The notes beneath the pieces were generated by a model that was not told where the DNA came from, did not search any database, and saw nothing but the letters and a program-made list of their open reading frames with translations. Positions 51,054-60,490 of a DNA stretch of 64,000 nucleotides are shown in pieces. Made by a program: the position numbers and the translations under genes. Origin of the DNA: an uncultured Lachnospiraceae bacterium (GTDB taxonomy: Bacteria; Bacillota; Clostridia; Lachnospirales; Lachnospiraceae); the NCBI GenBank assembly GCA_947246015.1, contig CAMXQE010000005.1:1-64000 (forward strand), written 5' to 3'. How positions within the stretch are numbered: position 1 is the stretch's first letter; each line of letters starts with the position of its first letter.

Positions 51054-51149
51054 TAAGATAAAGAACAGCGGATTCCGCATAGGTTTGAATATAGGATGAA
51101 GCAGGGGAAATAAGATGAATGGAAACGGAACGGAAGGGATGGAAAAGGG

Positions 51150-52436
51150 ATGAAACAGGAAGGATACGGAAAAGGAACGATATGCATTCAGTCAGGGTGG
51201 AAGCCAAAAAACGGGGAACCCAGGGTCCTGCCTATTTATCAGAGTACGACATTTAAATATGAAACTTCGGAGCAGATGGGGAGATTGTTTGATTTGGAAG
51301 AAAGCGGATTTTTCTATACCCGTCTGCAGAATCCGACCAACGAATATGTGGCGCAGAAGATATGCGAACTGGAAGGCGGTGTGGCAGCGATGCTCACATC
51401 TTCCGGGCAGGCGGCGAATTATTATGCGGTTTTCAATATTTGTGAGACCGGTTCCCATGTGGTCATGTCTTCGACCGTGTACGGCGGTACGTTCAATCTG
51501 CTGACAGTGACGATGAAAAAAATGGGGATAGAGTGCACCGTAGTGGATCCGGACGCCCCGGAGGAGGAACTGCACAAGGCTTTCAGGGAAAATACGAGAT
51601 GCGTTCTGGCGGAGACCATTGCAAACCCGGCGCTGGTGGTGCTGGATATCGAGAAGTTTGCAAGAGTGGCCCATGCCCATCAGGTTCCGCTGATTGTGGA
51701 TAATACGTTTGCCACGCCGATTAACTGTAATCCTTTTAAATGGGGGGCGGATATCGTTACCCATTCCACCACGAAGTATATGGACGGGCATGGAATGTGC
51801 GTAGGCGGGGCGATTGTAGATTCCGGCAATTTTGACTGGATGGCATGTCCCGATAAGTATCCGGGACTCTGCGAGCCGGATGAGTCCTATCACGGCATTA
51901 CGTATGCGGAAAAGTTCGGAAAACTGGCTTATATTACGAAAGCGACTTCCCAGCTGATGCGGGATTTGGGGTCCATTCAGTCCCCGCAGAATGCGTTTCT
52001 TTTGAATGTAGGGTTGGAAACACTGCATCTGAGGGTTCCGAGACATTGTGAGAACGCCCTGAAGGTAGCGGAATATCTGGAAGGGCATGAAAAAGTGGCC
52101 TGGGTGAATTATCCAGGGTTAAAGAGCAGCCGGTATTATGAACTGGCGAAAAAATACATGCCGGATGGAAGCTGCGGCGTGATTTCCTTTGGATTAAAGG
52201 GAGGAAGGAGTGCGGCTTCTGAGATGATGGATCGTTTGCGGCTGGCGGCAATCGTGACCCATGTAGCGGATGCCCGTACCTGTGTGCTGCATCCGGCCAG
52301 CCATACGCACAGGCAGATGAACGAGGAACAGCTGAAGGAGGCCGGGGTTGCTCCTGATTTAATCCGTTTGTCTGTGGGAATCGAGAATGTGGATGATATC
52401 ATAGGGGATTTGGAACAGGCGCTTCGGGCGGAATAA
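51150..52436 (+). CDS. metY: O-acetylhomoserine sulfhydrylase / aminocarboxypropyltransferase
   Basis: This 428-residue Cys/Met-metabolism PLP enzyme converts O-acetylhomoserine and sulfide to homocysteine. The PLP lysine is K209 in HSTTKYMDGHG. Other motifs are FFYTRLQNPTNEYVAQKI, SSGQAANYYAV and the C-terminal RTCVLHPASHTHRQMNEEQ. The length and the YTRLQNPT region suit MetY better than methionine gamma-lyase, which is about 400 residues, but the two activities overlap. The ribosome binding site is GGAAAAGGG. Confidence 0.88.
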   Translation: MKQEGYGKGTICIQSGWKPKNGEPRVLPIYQSTTFKYETSEQMGRLFDLEESGFFYTRLQNPTNEYVAQKICELEGGVAAMLTSSGQAANYYAVFNICETGSHVVMSSTVYGGTFNLLTVTMKKMGIECTVVDPDAPEEELHKAFRENTRCVLAETIANPALVVLDIEKFARVAHAHQVPLIVDNTFATPINCNPFKWGADIVTHSTTKYMDGHGMCVGGAIVDSGNFDWMACPDKYPGLCEPDESYHGITYAEKFGKLAYITKATSQLMRDLGSIQSPQNAFLLNVGLETLHLRVPRHCENALKVAEYLEGHEKVAWVNYPGLKSSRYYELAKKYMPDGSCGVISFGLKGGRSAASEMMDRLRLAAIVTHVADARTCVLHPASHTHRQMNEEQLKEAGVAPDLIRLSVGIENVDDIIGDLEQALRAE

Positions 52437-52453
52437 CGCAGGGAAAAAAGAAC

Positions 52454-54097
52454 ATGAAGATGAAAAAAACATGGTTAAGTTATCCGTTATGGCTGCTGTA
52501 TGCTGTGCTTGCGGGTGTGTCTATTATTACAAATCTTTTGTGGTTCGGGATTCATGTATGGGGAATCGGCCGGTATCTGACAGCGGCGGCAATCGCCGCT
52601 GCATTTTGTCTGGCCGCCGGAATATGGTTTGCAGGACACCGGCTGGCATTCTGGATGGAAGGAAAGCCGTCCTGCATACGTTTCGGAAAGATGGCGGAAT
52701 ATGTTCTGCTGCCGGGACTTTGCCTGGCTGCGGCGGCCTGCCGTCTTTATTTGCTGGCATTTTCTTTTGCAGGGAATATAGAAGGTGGGTTCTTCTATGA
52801 TATGGCGTCAGTGAAAGCGGGGGGCGGAGTGCCGTGGATGGCCCACGGAGCTTCTTATATTTATACCAGGGCATTGTCTTTCGTGCTGTCTTTTACGGGT
52901 AATAAAGCAGCGGCGGGAGCGGCGCTGCAGCTGATTCTGCAGCTGATTGCCATAATCGTTTTTTATGCGGCGGTAAGGCTTCTGACGGGACGGATAGAGG
53001 CGTTATGTACACTGGCTGTTCTGGCTTTCGCGAGGAATTTGTGCAGCAGTATCTGTTTTCTGACACCGGAGACACTGTATTTTCTATTGTATGCAGTCGG
53101 GCTTCTGCTGTGCGGCCTGTACGGAAAGCGGACGGCCGGTGCGGACGGCGATGAGTCTGGAAATGTAAGAAAATACATTTTTCCGGCGGTGTGCGGGGTA
53201 TATATCGGTTATATGGGATTTCTGGATGTAGCAGGCTGGACGCTCCTGCTTCCGGCAGCAGGTATCTGTGTGCGCAATCTGACGGAGCAGGGAGGAAAAA
53301 GGAAACTGATTCCGTTTGCGGTATGCGCCGGAGCTGCTGCTGCCGCGGCGTTTCTGGCTCTCGGAGCCGACGCATGGTCAGCCGGATATTCTTATGGGGA
53401 GAGACTGTCCATGTGGCTGGACTGTACGGTACAGACGTTTGCATTAAAAAATATTTTCATTTTTATGGAGAGCGGGAAGCTTTTTTCCAGAATGCGCCTG
53501 ATGACCGCCTTGTGCGGGGCTCTTGCCGCCATCGGTTTTTGGTTTTCGGAAAAGCAGAAGCAGGATATCTGGATTATACTGCTTCTGCTGCTGACCATAT
53601 GTCAGGTGTCCGGTTTCGGCGGTATGGATTATGGTTTTCTTTATACGGCGGTATGGGGGATTCTTGCAGGAATAGGAATCAGTTCCATGGGAAAAGGGCA
53701 GGAAGCCATTGTACAGGCAGAAGACGCCGGACAGAAGGAAAGCGCTGTGCAGGCAGAAGGCGTCGGACAAAAGGAATGTGCTGCGCGGGCAGAAGACGCC
53801 GGACAGAAGGAACGTGCTGCGCGGGCAGAAGGCACCGGACAAGAGGAAGGCGCTGCGCGGGCAGATGGCACCGGGCAGAAGGAACGTGCCGCAATGACGG
53901 ATGCAGCAGAAGAAGAACAAAAGGGCGGACAGGTGGAAGCGGGCAGGGAAGAAAAACCGAAAGTGAAGTTTATCGAAAATCCGCTGCCTTTGCCGAAGAA
54001 GCATGTAAAACGGGAAATGACTTATGCAAAAGAGATTACGGAAACTGAAATGGATTTTGACATTCCGGTAAATGAGAATGATGATTTTGATATATAA
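52454..54097 (+). CDS. Polytopic membrane protein with repetitive charged C-terminus
   Basis: 547 residues. About ten hydrophobic segments fill residues 1-405. Their spacing resembles dolichyl-phosphate-mannose-type glycosyltransferases, but no catalytic DE motif could be assigned, so the function stays open. Residues 426-485 are five 12-residue units of the type GQKERAARAEGT, followed by a cytoplasmic acidic end. It starts 17 bases after metY, with a moderate AGGGAAAA site, and may share that transcript. Confidence 0.75.
   Translation: MKMKKTWLSYPLWLLYAVLAGVSIITNLLWFGIHVWGIGRYLTAAAIAAAFCLAAGIWFAGHRLAFWMEGKPSCIRFGKMAEYVLLPGLCLAAAACRLYLLAFSFAGNIEGGFFYDMASVKAGGGVPWMAHGASYIYTRALSFVLSFTGNKAAAGAALQLILQLIAIIVFYAAVRLLTGRIEALCTLAVLAFARNLCSSICFLTPETLYFLLYAVGLLLCGLYGKRTAGADGDESGNVRKYIFPAVCGVYIGYMGFLDVAGWTLLLPAAGICVRNLTEQGGKRKLIPFAVCAGAAAAAAFLALGADAWSAGYSYGERLSMWLDCTVQTFALKNIFIFMESGKLFSRMRLMTALCGALAAIGFWFSEKQKQDIWIILLLLLTICQVSGFGGMDYGFLYTAVWGILAGIGISSMGKGQEAIVQAEDAGQKESAVQAEGVGQKECAARAEDAGQKERAARAEGTGQEEGAARADGTGQKERAAMTDAAEEEQKGGQVEAGREEKPKVKFIENPLPLPKKHVKREMTYAKEITETEMDFDIPVNENDDFDI
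53729..53908 (+). repeat. Five tandem 36-base units in a coding region
   Basis: Units start at 53729, 53765, 53801, 53837 and 53873, each beginning GGACAGAAGGA or a close variant; a partial unit precedes them. There are no spacers between units. Confidence 0.88.
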
Positions 54098-54175
54098 AAT
54101 ATAAAAAGGTATAAAAATATGATTTCCAAGCAAACTAAAAGCAGAAATTGTTGACAGACGGAAAGGGAGACTGCT

Positions 54176-54907
54176 ATGGGAAATCAGAAAGGGAAGAATA
54201 CCAAAAACGAGGAGACGAAGGAGAAGGACACCGGCAAGAAGGTGGATGAGGAAAAACAGCGTGACGAAAGAATCGAGAAAACCGGACAGGTGACGCTGGA
54301 CAAGAATGACAGGAAGCATAAAATCCATTTGATTACAATTATCGGGGAAGTGGAAGGGCATGACAATTTAAACGGAACTTCCAAGACTACGAAGTATGAG
54401 CATATACTGCCGGAACTGGCCGCCATAGAGGATAGCAGCGAGGTAGACGGCGTACTGATTCTTTTAAATACCATGGGCGGCGATGTGGAGGCAGGGCTTG
54501 CCATTGCGGAAATGATTGCTTCCCTGAGCAAGCCTACGGTTTCGTTAGTGCTGGGAGGAAGTCATTCCATTGGCGTACCGATTGCCACGAGTACGGATTA
54601 TTCCTATATCGTGCCTACAGGTACGATGGTCATCCATCCGGTGCGGATGAACGGGATGGTAATCGGGGTTCCTCAGACTTTTGACTATTTTAAGCAGATT
54701 CAGAACCGGATTACCGGATTTGTCTGCGGGCACTGCGAGATAAGCAAATCCAGGCTGGAAGAGCTGATGATGGAAACGGGAGTGCTGACAAAGGATGTGG
54801 GAACCATACTGGTAGGACAGGAAGCGGTAAATGAAGGAATCATCAATGAAGTAGGAGGAATCAGGGAGGCATTGGCACATCTTCATGAAATGATTGGTGA
54901 CAATTAG
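54176..54907 (+). CDS. tepA: ClpP-like serine protease, TepA family
   Basis: 243 residues. A charged N-terminal 45 residues precede a ClpP/crotonase-fold domain: NTMGGDVEAGLAIAEMI, the nucleophile Ser in GGSHSIGVPIA and His in MVIHPVRMNG. The sequence has no signal peptide. In B. subtilis the homologue lies directly before spoIIIE, and here ftsK follows after 70 bases, so the order is conserved. AAAGGGAG precedes the ATG. Confidence 0.88.
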   Translation: MGNQKGKNTKNEETKEKDTGKKVDEEKQRDERIEKTGQVTLDKNDRKHKIHLITIIGEVEGHDNLNGTSKTTKYEHILPELAAIEDSSEVDGVLILLNTMGGDVEAGLAIAEMIASLSKPTVSLVLGGSHSIGVPIATSTDYSYIVPTGTMVIHPVRMNGMVIGVPQTFDYFKQIQNRITGFVCGHCEISKSRLEELMMETGVLTKDVGTILVGQEAVNEGIINEVGGIREALAHLHEMIGDN

Positions 54908-54977
54908 CCTTTTAAATGCTATACTGTATGAGTTGAGTAAACGGTGCAGAAACACGTAAGTATGGGAGGCATATCAT

Positions 54978-57803
54978 ATGGCATCCGGACAGGGTAACAG
55001 GAAAGGTGCAGGAAGAAAAAGTTCATCGGGAAAGAGCAGGGCAGCGTCGGGGAGAGGAAAGAATACATCTGCGGGCAGGAGCGTAAGACAGAGCGAACCG
55101 ATGGACGTTGCAATTAAAAATGAAGTAATATTAATCGGTATATTCGCACTGGCAGTTTTTTTATTTTTATGTAATTTCGGCATTGTAGGCGTAATGGGTG
55201 ATATGGTCAGCGATGTGATGTTCGGTATTTTGGGACTGACTTCCTATGTGGCGCCGGTGCTGTTTTTTCTTGCGGCAGCATTCAGTATTTCGAATAAAGG
55301 CAACAGTATTGCGGTCAGAAAGCTGGTGGCGGCAGTCGTATTGTTCCTTCTGGTCGGGATGACCTGTGACTTATTGACGGGAGCGTGGAACGATAGCTCC
55401 CTTTATCGTGCAAAGGATTTATATGAGCGGTGCAGCAGGAATCACAGCGGCGGCGGATTGCTGGGCGGGACGCTGGCATTTCTGTCCTATCATTTTCTTT
55501 CCATGGTAGGGACTGTGCTGCTGATTGTTGTGCTGGCGGTTATCTGCATGGTGATTATTACGGAGAAATCCGTGATGGGCGGAGTGAAAAGCGGCGGACA
55601 GCGCGTATATGAGAGGACAAAAGAGGACGCATACAACCGCAGGGAACGGGTACAGAGAAGACGGGAAGAACAGGAAGAACTGCGGAGAAGCAGGGAAGAA
55701 GAACGAAGGCTTAAGGAGGAAGCGAAAGAAAACGAGAAAATTCTCCGGATGGATAAGAAAGTATCCGGCGTCATGCTGGATACTACGCTGACGGCCAAAG
55801 AAGAAAAAGATTCCGTTATGCAGATGCGGGATGATATCCATGAGATTGTTTTAAATGATTTGGATGAGCTGCCGGTGAAAGAAGAAGAAGTAGTGGCAGA
55901 GAGGGCCAATGAAACGGAATTTCCGGCAGAATTTGCCCATATACATATTACTTCGGCCTATCAGACAGAAAACAGGCAGGAAGAAAGCAGGGACGAAGGT
56001 ATGCCGGAACCGGCCGGATATAACGAAATCCAGACGGGAGAAGGAACAGAAGGCATAAAAGGAATAAATGGAATAGAAGAAATAGATGGAATAGAAGGAA
56101 TAACTGGAATAACTGGAATAGATGGGATAACTGGAATAGAAGGAATAAACGGAATAGGAGATATCCCTGAGGATTTAAAAGAAACAGAGTCATCGGAGAA
56201 ACCGGAATCGAAGCGGACACGTCCTGCAGCCATACCGGCAGTTAAAACGGACAGGATGGAGACGTCAGATGCAGCTTTAGAGGATATCGGACAGGAAAGG
56301 AAGCATGTGCAGGATTCTGTGCCTAAGAAATATATTTTCCCGCCGCTTAAGTTTTTAAAGAAAAGTCCGAATAAGGGAAACGGGGATTCCGCCATGCAGT
56401 TAAAACAGACCGCCATGCATCTGCAAAAGACGCTGGCTACGTTCGGGGTACGGGTGACGGTTACGGATATCAGTCAGGGACCTACGGTAACGAGGTATGA
56501 GCTGCAGCCGGAGCAGGGTGTGAAGGTGAGTAAAATCGTAGGGCTGGCGGACGATATCAAGCTGAATCTGGCGGCTACGGATATCCGTATCGAGGCGCCG
56601 ATTCCCGGAAAGGCGGCAGTCGGTATTGAAGTGCCGAATAAGGAAAATTCCGCAGTGGCTTTGGGAGATTTGCTGGAATCCAAAGAGTTTAAGGAATTTC
56701 CTTCCAATCTTGCCTTTGCGGTAGGCAAGGACATCGGAGGGAAAACGGTGGTGGCGGACATTGCGAAAATGCCCCATATGCTCATCGCAGGTTCCACCGG
56801 TTCCGGAAAATCGGTATGTATCAATACGCTGATTATGAGTATTTTGTATAAAGCACATCCTGACGATGTGAAACTGATTATGGTAGACCCCAAGGTGGTG
56901 GAGTTAAGTGTATACAACGGGATTCCCCATCTGATGATTCCGGTCGTGACAGACCCGAAGAAAGCGGCGGCAGCGCTGCATTGGGGCGTGGCAGAGATGA
57001 CGGAACGTTATAAGAAATTTGCGGATTTTAACGTGCGCGATTTAAAGGGCTTTAATAAGGCGGTAGAAACGATGAAGGAGCGGGGCGAGGATGCGCCGGC
57101 TAAAATGCCCCAGATTGTCATTATCGTGGATGAGCTGGCCGATTTGATGATGGTGGCGCCGGGAGAAGTGGAGGAATCCATCTGCCGTCTGGCACAGTTG
57201 GCAAGGGCGGCAGGTATCCACCTGATTATTGCGACGCAGAGACCTTCCGTAGATGTCATTACGGGGCTGATTAAGGCGAATATGCCGAGCCGTGTGGCAT
57301 TTGCCGTTTCCAGCGGCGTGGATTCCCGCACGATTCTGGATATGAACGGTGCGGAAAAACTGCTGGGAAAGGGCGATATGCTCTTTTATCCGCAGGGTTA
57401 TCCGAAACCGGCGAGAATTCAGGGCTCCTTTGTTTCCGATTCGGAAGTATCCGATGTAGTGGACTTTTTAAAGAACCAGGCAATCGGCAACGTATACAGT
57501 GAAGATGTGGAAGCGCGGATTCAGACGATGGGAAGCACGGCGTCAGGAGGCGGTACGGGAGGAAGCGGAGAGGGAAGCGCATTCGACCAGTATTTTGCCG
57601 ATGCCGGTAAGTTTATCATCGAAAAGGATAAGGCATCCATCGGTATGCTGCAAAGGGTGTTTAAAATAGGTTTTAACCGTGCTGCGCGTATTATGGACCA
57701 GTTGTGCGAAGCGGGCGTGGTAGGGGAAGAAGAAGGAACGAAGCCGCGGAAGGTGCTGATGAGTATGGAGGAGTTTGAGCAGCTGATAGAGGAAATGGTA
57801 TAG
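54978..57803 (+). CDS. ftsK: DNA translocase FtsK/SpoIIIE
   Basis: 941 residues. A Gly/Ser-rich basic start precedes four membrane segments (about 48-75, 80-105, 115-135 and 155-185). A charged coiled-coil linker (about 205-290) and a low-complexity linker with twelve Gly-Ile-X triplets (residues 359-394) follow. The motor domain (about 460-860) has Walker A GSTGSGKS, Walker B IVIIVDELADLMM and ATQRPSVDVITG. The winged-helix gamma domain (about 875-935; IGMLQRVFKIGFNRAARIMDQL) recognises KOPS or SRS sequences. It pumps chromosomal DNA across the division or sporulation septum. GGGAGG precedes the ATG. Confidence 0.96.
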   Translation: MASGQGNRKGAGRKSSSGKSRAASGRGKNTSAGRSVRQSEPMDVAIKNEVILIGIFALAVFLFLCNFGIVGVMGDMVSDVMFGILGLTSYVAPVLFFLAAAFSISNKGNSIAVRKLVAAVVLFLLVGMTCDLLTGAWNDSSLYRAKDLYERCSRNHSGGGLLGGTLAFLSYHFLSMVGTVLLIVVLAVICMVIITEKSVMGGVKSGGQRVYERTKEDAYNRRERVQRRREEQEELRRSREEERRLKEEAKENEKILRMDKKVSGVMLDTTLTAKEEKDSVMQMRDDIHEIVLNDLDELPVKEEEVVAERANETEFPAEFAHIHITSAYQTENRQEESRDEGMPEPAGYNEIQTGEGTEGIKGINGIEEIDGIEGITGITGIDGITGIEGINGIGDIPEDLKETESSEKPESKRTRPAAIPAVKTDRMETSDAALEDIGQERKHVQDSVPKKYIFPPLKFLKKSPNKGNGDSAMQLKQTAMHLQKTLATFGVRVTVTDISQGPTVTRYELQPEQGVKVSKIVGLADDIKLNLAATDIRIEAPIPGKAAVGIEVPNKENSAVALGDLLESKEFKEFPSNLAFAVGKDIGGKTVVADIAKMPHMLIAGSTGSGKSVCINTLIMSILYKAHPDDVKLIMVDPKVVELSVYNGIPHLMIPVVTDPKKAAAALHWGVAEMTERYKKFADFNVRDLKGFNKAVETMKERGEDAPAKMPQIVIIVDELADLMMVAPGEVEESICRLAQLARAAGIHLIIATQRPSVDVITGLIKANMPSRVAFAVSSGVDSRTILDMNGAEKLLGKGDMLFYPQGYPKPARIQGSFVSDSEVSDVVDFLKNQAIGNVYSEDVEARIQTMGSTASGGGTGGSGEGSAFDQYFADAGKFIIEKDKASIGMLQRVFKIGFNRAARIMDQLCEAGVVGEEEGTKPRKVLMSMEEFEQLIEEMV
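56052..56159 (+). repeat. 9-base tandem repeat encoding Gly-Ile-X in ftsK
   Basis: Twelve units of GGA-ATA-NAN (GIK, GIN, GIE, EID, GIE, GIT, GIT, GID, GIT, GIE, GIN, GIG) in the linker, in the same frame and with the same unit as the repeat in alr. Confidence 0.9.
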
Positions 57804-57840
57804 TATGGTATAGTATAAGAAGCCGGAAAGGATTGATAGG

Positions 57841-59511
57841 ATGAAAACGGATATTCAGATTGCACAGGAAGCAGTAATGGAACCGATTGTGAAAGTGGCC
57901 AAGAAGCTTCATATGGAAGCAGACGATTTGGAATTATACGGGAAATATAAGGCCAAGATTTCCGACGGTTATCTGAAAAAGACAGAAGGGAATCCCGATG
58001 GAAAGCTGATATTGGTAACAGCCATCAATCCGACGCCTGCCGGAGAGGGGAAGACAACCGTCAGCGTAGGGTTGGGACAGGCATTTGGCAGATTGGGAAA
58101 AAAGGCGGTCATTGCCCTGCGGGAACCGTCTTTGGGTCCATGTTTCGGTATCAAAGGAGGAGCTGCCGGAGGCGGTTATGCCCAGGTGGTGCCGATGGAG
58201 GAACTGAATCTGCATTTTACCGGAGATTTCCATGCCATTACATCGGCCAATAATCTTCTGGCAGCGATGCTGGACAATCATATCCAGCAGGGAAACGCGC
58301 TTGGAATCGATACAAGACAGGTAGTGTGGAAGAGATGTCTGGATATGAACGACAGGGTACTGCGCAACATTGTGGTCGGGATGGGCGGCAAAGCGGATGG
58401 TACAGTCAGGGAAGACCATTTCGTGATTACCGTGGCTTCCGAAATCATGGCAGTGCTCTGTCTTTCGGAAGATATGGAAGATATGAAGGAACGGCTGGGC
58501 AGGATGGTAGTGGCGTATAACAGGCAGGGGGAGCCTGTGACGGCGGCGGATTTACAGGCGGTAGGCGCTATGACAGCACTGCTGAAGGATGCGTTGAAGC
58601 CGAATCTGATTCAGACTCTGGAGCATACGCCTGCGTTGATACATGGAGGGCCTTTTGCCAACATAGCCCATGGATGTAATTCGGTGCGGGCTACGAAAGC
58701 AGCGTTAAAAATAGCGGATTACTGTATTACAGAGGCCGGGTTCGGAGCGGATTTGGGCGCGGAGAAATTTTTTGACATCAAGTGCCGGATTGCAGGGTTA
58801 AAACCGGATGCAGTGGTTTTGGTTGCGACCGTAAGGGCGTTAAAGTATAACGGCGGGGCGGCAAAGGCGGACTTAAAGGAAGAAAACATGGAAGCTCTGG
58901 CAAAAGGCATTGTGAATCTGGAAAAGCATATTGAGAATCTGCAGAAATATAAAGTGCCTGTGGTCGTGGCATTGAATTCTTTTGTTACGGATACCGGGGC
59001 GGAAGTAGCTTATGTGAAGAAGTTCTGTGAGGACAGGAACTGTGAATTCGCTTTGGCGGAAGTCTGGGAAAAGGGGGGAGAAGGCGGCATAGCGCTGGCT
59101 GAGAAGGTGCTTCATACGCTGGAGACAAAGGAAAGCCGTTTTGAACCTCTTTATGAGGACGGACTTACTTTAAAGGAAAAAATAGAAACAGTGGCAGGGG
59201 AAATTTACGGAGCGGGTGCGGTCAGCTATACATCCGCGGCAGAAGGACAGCTGAAGAGGTTAGAGGAGCTTGGATTTGGAAAGCTTCCGGTCTGTATGGC
59301 GAAAACCCAGTATTCTCTGTCAGATAATCCGGAGCTTTTAGGCCGTCCGGAGGGGTATACGATGCAGGTAAGGGAAGTTTATGTATCTGCGGGGGCGGGA
59401 TTCGTAGTAGTGCTGACCGGAACGGTCATGACCATGCCGGGGCTGCCCAAGGAGCCGGCTGCCCTGCATATCGATGTGGATAAGGACGGTATGATTACAG
59501 GATTATTTTAG
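57841..59511 (+). CDS. fhs: Formate-tetrahydrofolate ligase
   Basis: 556 residues. It makes 10-formyl-THF from formate, THF and ATP. The P-loop is TPAGEGKTT at residues 65-73, followed by the family's [23 protein letters not shown] and, near the end, [11 protein letters not shown]. Length is normal. The folD gene follows on the same strand, which gives both C1-folate interconversion enzymes. The pair serves purine and formyl-Met synthesis and could feed an acetogenic methyl branch; no other Wood-Ljungdahl gene is in the window. Confidence 0.97.
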   Translation: MKTDIQIAQEAVMEPIVKVAKKLHMEADDLELYGKYKAKISDGYLKKTEGNPDGKLILVTAINPTPAGEGKTTVSVGLGQAFGRLGKKAVIALREPSLGPCFGIKGGAAGGGYAQVVPMEELNLHFTGDFHAITSANNLLAAMLDNHIQQGNALGIDTRQVVWKRCLDMNDRVLRNIVVGMGGKADGTVREDHFVITVASEIMAVLCLSEDMEDMKERLGRMVVAYNRQGEPVTAADLQAVGAMTALLKDALKPNLIQTLEHTPALIHGGPFANIAHGCNSVRATKAALKIADYCITEAGFGADLGAEKFFDIKCRIAGLKPDAVVLVATVRALKYNGGAAKADLKEENMEALAKGIVNLEKHIENLQKYKVPVVVALNSFVTDTGAEVAYVKKFCEDRNCEFALAEVWEKGGEGGIALAEKVLHTLETKESRFEPLYEDGLTLKEKIETVAGEIYGAGAVSYTSAAEGQLKRLEELGFGKLPVCMAKTQYSLSDNPELLGRPEGYTMQVREVYVSAGAGFVVVLTGTVMTMPGLPKEPAALHIDVDKDGMITGLF

Positions 59512-59606
59512 GCGGTTTGCAGTCGGAATACCGGATAGGGAACATGGACGGGAAAGAAAACAGAATAGGGTAAGAGTGGAATGCGTAAGGGCGGAACGGA
59601 GAAAGG

Positions 59607-60467
59607 ATGGGATGGAAGATGGCACAGATAATCGATGGAAAGGCAATTTCCGCGCAGATAAAGGATGAGCTGAAAGAGAAAGTGGCGGCTATGAAAGCGG
59701 AGGGCACAGAGGTAACGCTTGCGGTGATTCAGGTGGGCAATGACCCGGCCTCCAGTGTGTATGTAGGAAATAAGAAGAAGGCGTGTGAGTACATAGGAAT
59801 CGGCTCTCTTGCCTATGAGCTGCCGGAGGAGACTTCGGAAACGGAACTGTTGGCTCTGATAGGGGAACTGAACGGAAGGAAGGATGTGAACGGAATTCTG
59901 GTACAGCTGCCTCTTCCGAAACAGATTGACGAGGATAAAGTGATTGCGGCGATTCATCCGGACAAGGATGTGGACGGGTTCCATCCCCAGAGTGTGGGTA
60001 AGCTGTGCATCGGACAGCCTGGATTCGTATCCTGTACGCCGGCCGGCATCATCCAGCTGTTAAAGCGTTCCGGTATCGATATAGCGGGGAAGGAATGTGT
60101 CATTATCGGGAGAAGCAATATTGTCGGTAAGCCGATGGCGTTGCTGCTTCTTAGGGAAAACGGAACCGTTACGGTGGCGCATTCTAAAACAAAGAATCTG
60201 AAGGAAGTGACCAGGCGGGCGGATATTCTCGTGGTGGCGGTCGGCAGGCCGAAGATGATTACCAGGGACTACGTAAAAGAGGGGGCAGTTGTCATAGACG
60301 TGGGCATTCACCGGAATGAAAACAACAAACTGTGCGGAGATGTGGATTATGAAGACGTGGCGCCTGTATGCAGTGCGATAACACCTGTTCCGGGCGGTGT
60401 GGGTCCTATGACAATAGCGATGTTGATGAACAATTGTGTGGAGTCGGTGAAGCTTCAGGCGGAATAA
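59607..60467 (+). CDS. folD: Methylenetetrahydrofolate dehydrogenase/cyclohydrolase
   Basis: 286 residues. The enzyme interconverts methylene-, methenyl- and 10-formyl-THF. Catalytic YVGNKKKACEYIG, the substrate loop NGILVQLPLP and the nucleotide motif GRSNIVGKP are present, and the end PGGVGPMTIAMLMNN is typical. The start could also be 59619, which gives the common MAQIIDGKAIS opening; 59607 has the better ribosome binding site, GGAGAAAGG. Confidence 0.97.
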   Translation: MGWKMAQIIDGKAISAQIKDELKEKVAAMKAEGTEVTLAVIQVGNDPASSVYVGNKKKACEYIGIGSLAYELPEETSETELLALIGELNGRKDVNGILVQLPLPKQIDEDKVIAAIHPDKDVDGFHPQSVGKLCIGQPGFVSCTPAGIIQLLKRSGIDIAGKECVIIGRSNIVGKPMALLLLRENGTVTVAHSKTKNLKEVTRRADILVVAVGRPKMITRDYVKEGAVVIDVGIHRNENNKLCGDVDYEDVAPVCSAITPVPGGVGPMTIAMLMNNCVESVKLQAE

Positions 60468-60490
60468 CGGAATAAGAAAGGTAGTTGGTT

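Noticed and set aside
53729-53908. 36-base repeats of CRISPR-like length
   Set aside because: No spacers are present and the units encode a regular charged tail.
57841-60467. Start of a Wood-Ljungdahl cluster
   Set aside because: Only fhs and folD are present; fchA, metF, acsE and CODH/ACS genes are missing from the window, so this is general C1 metabolism on present evidence.
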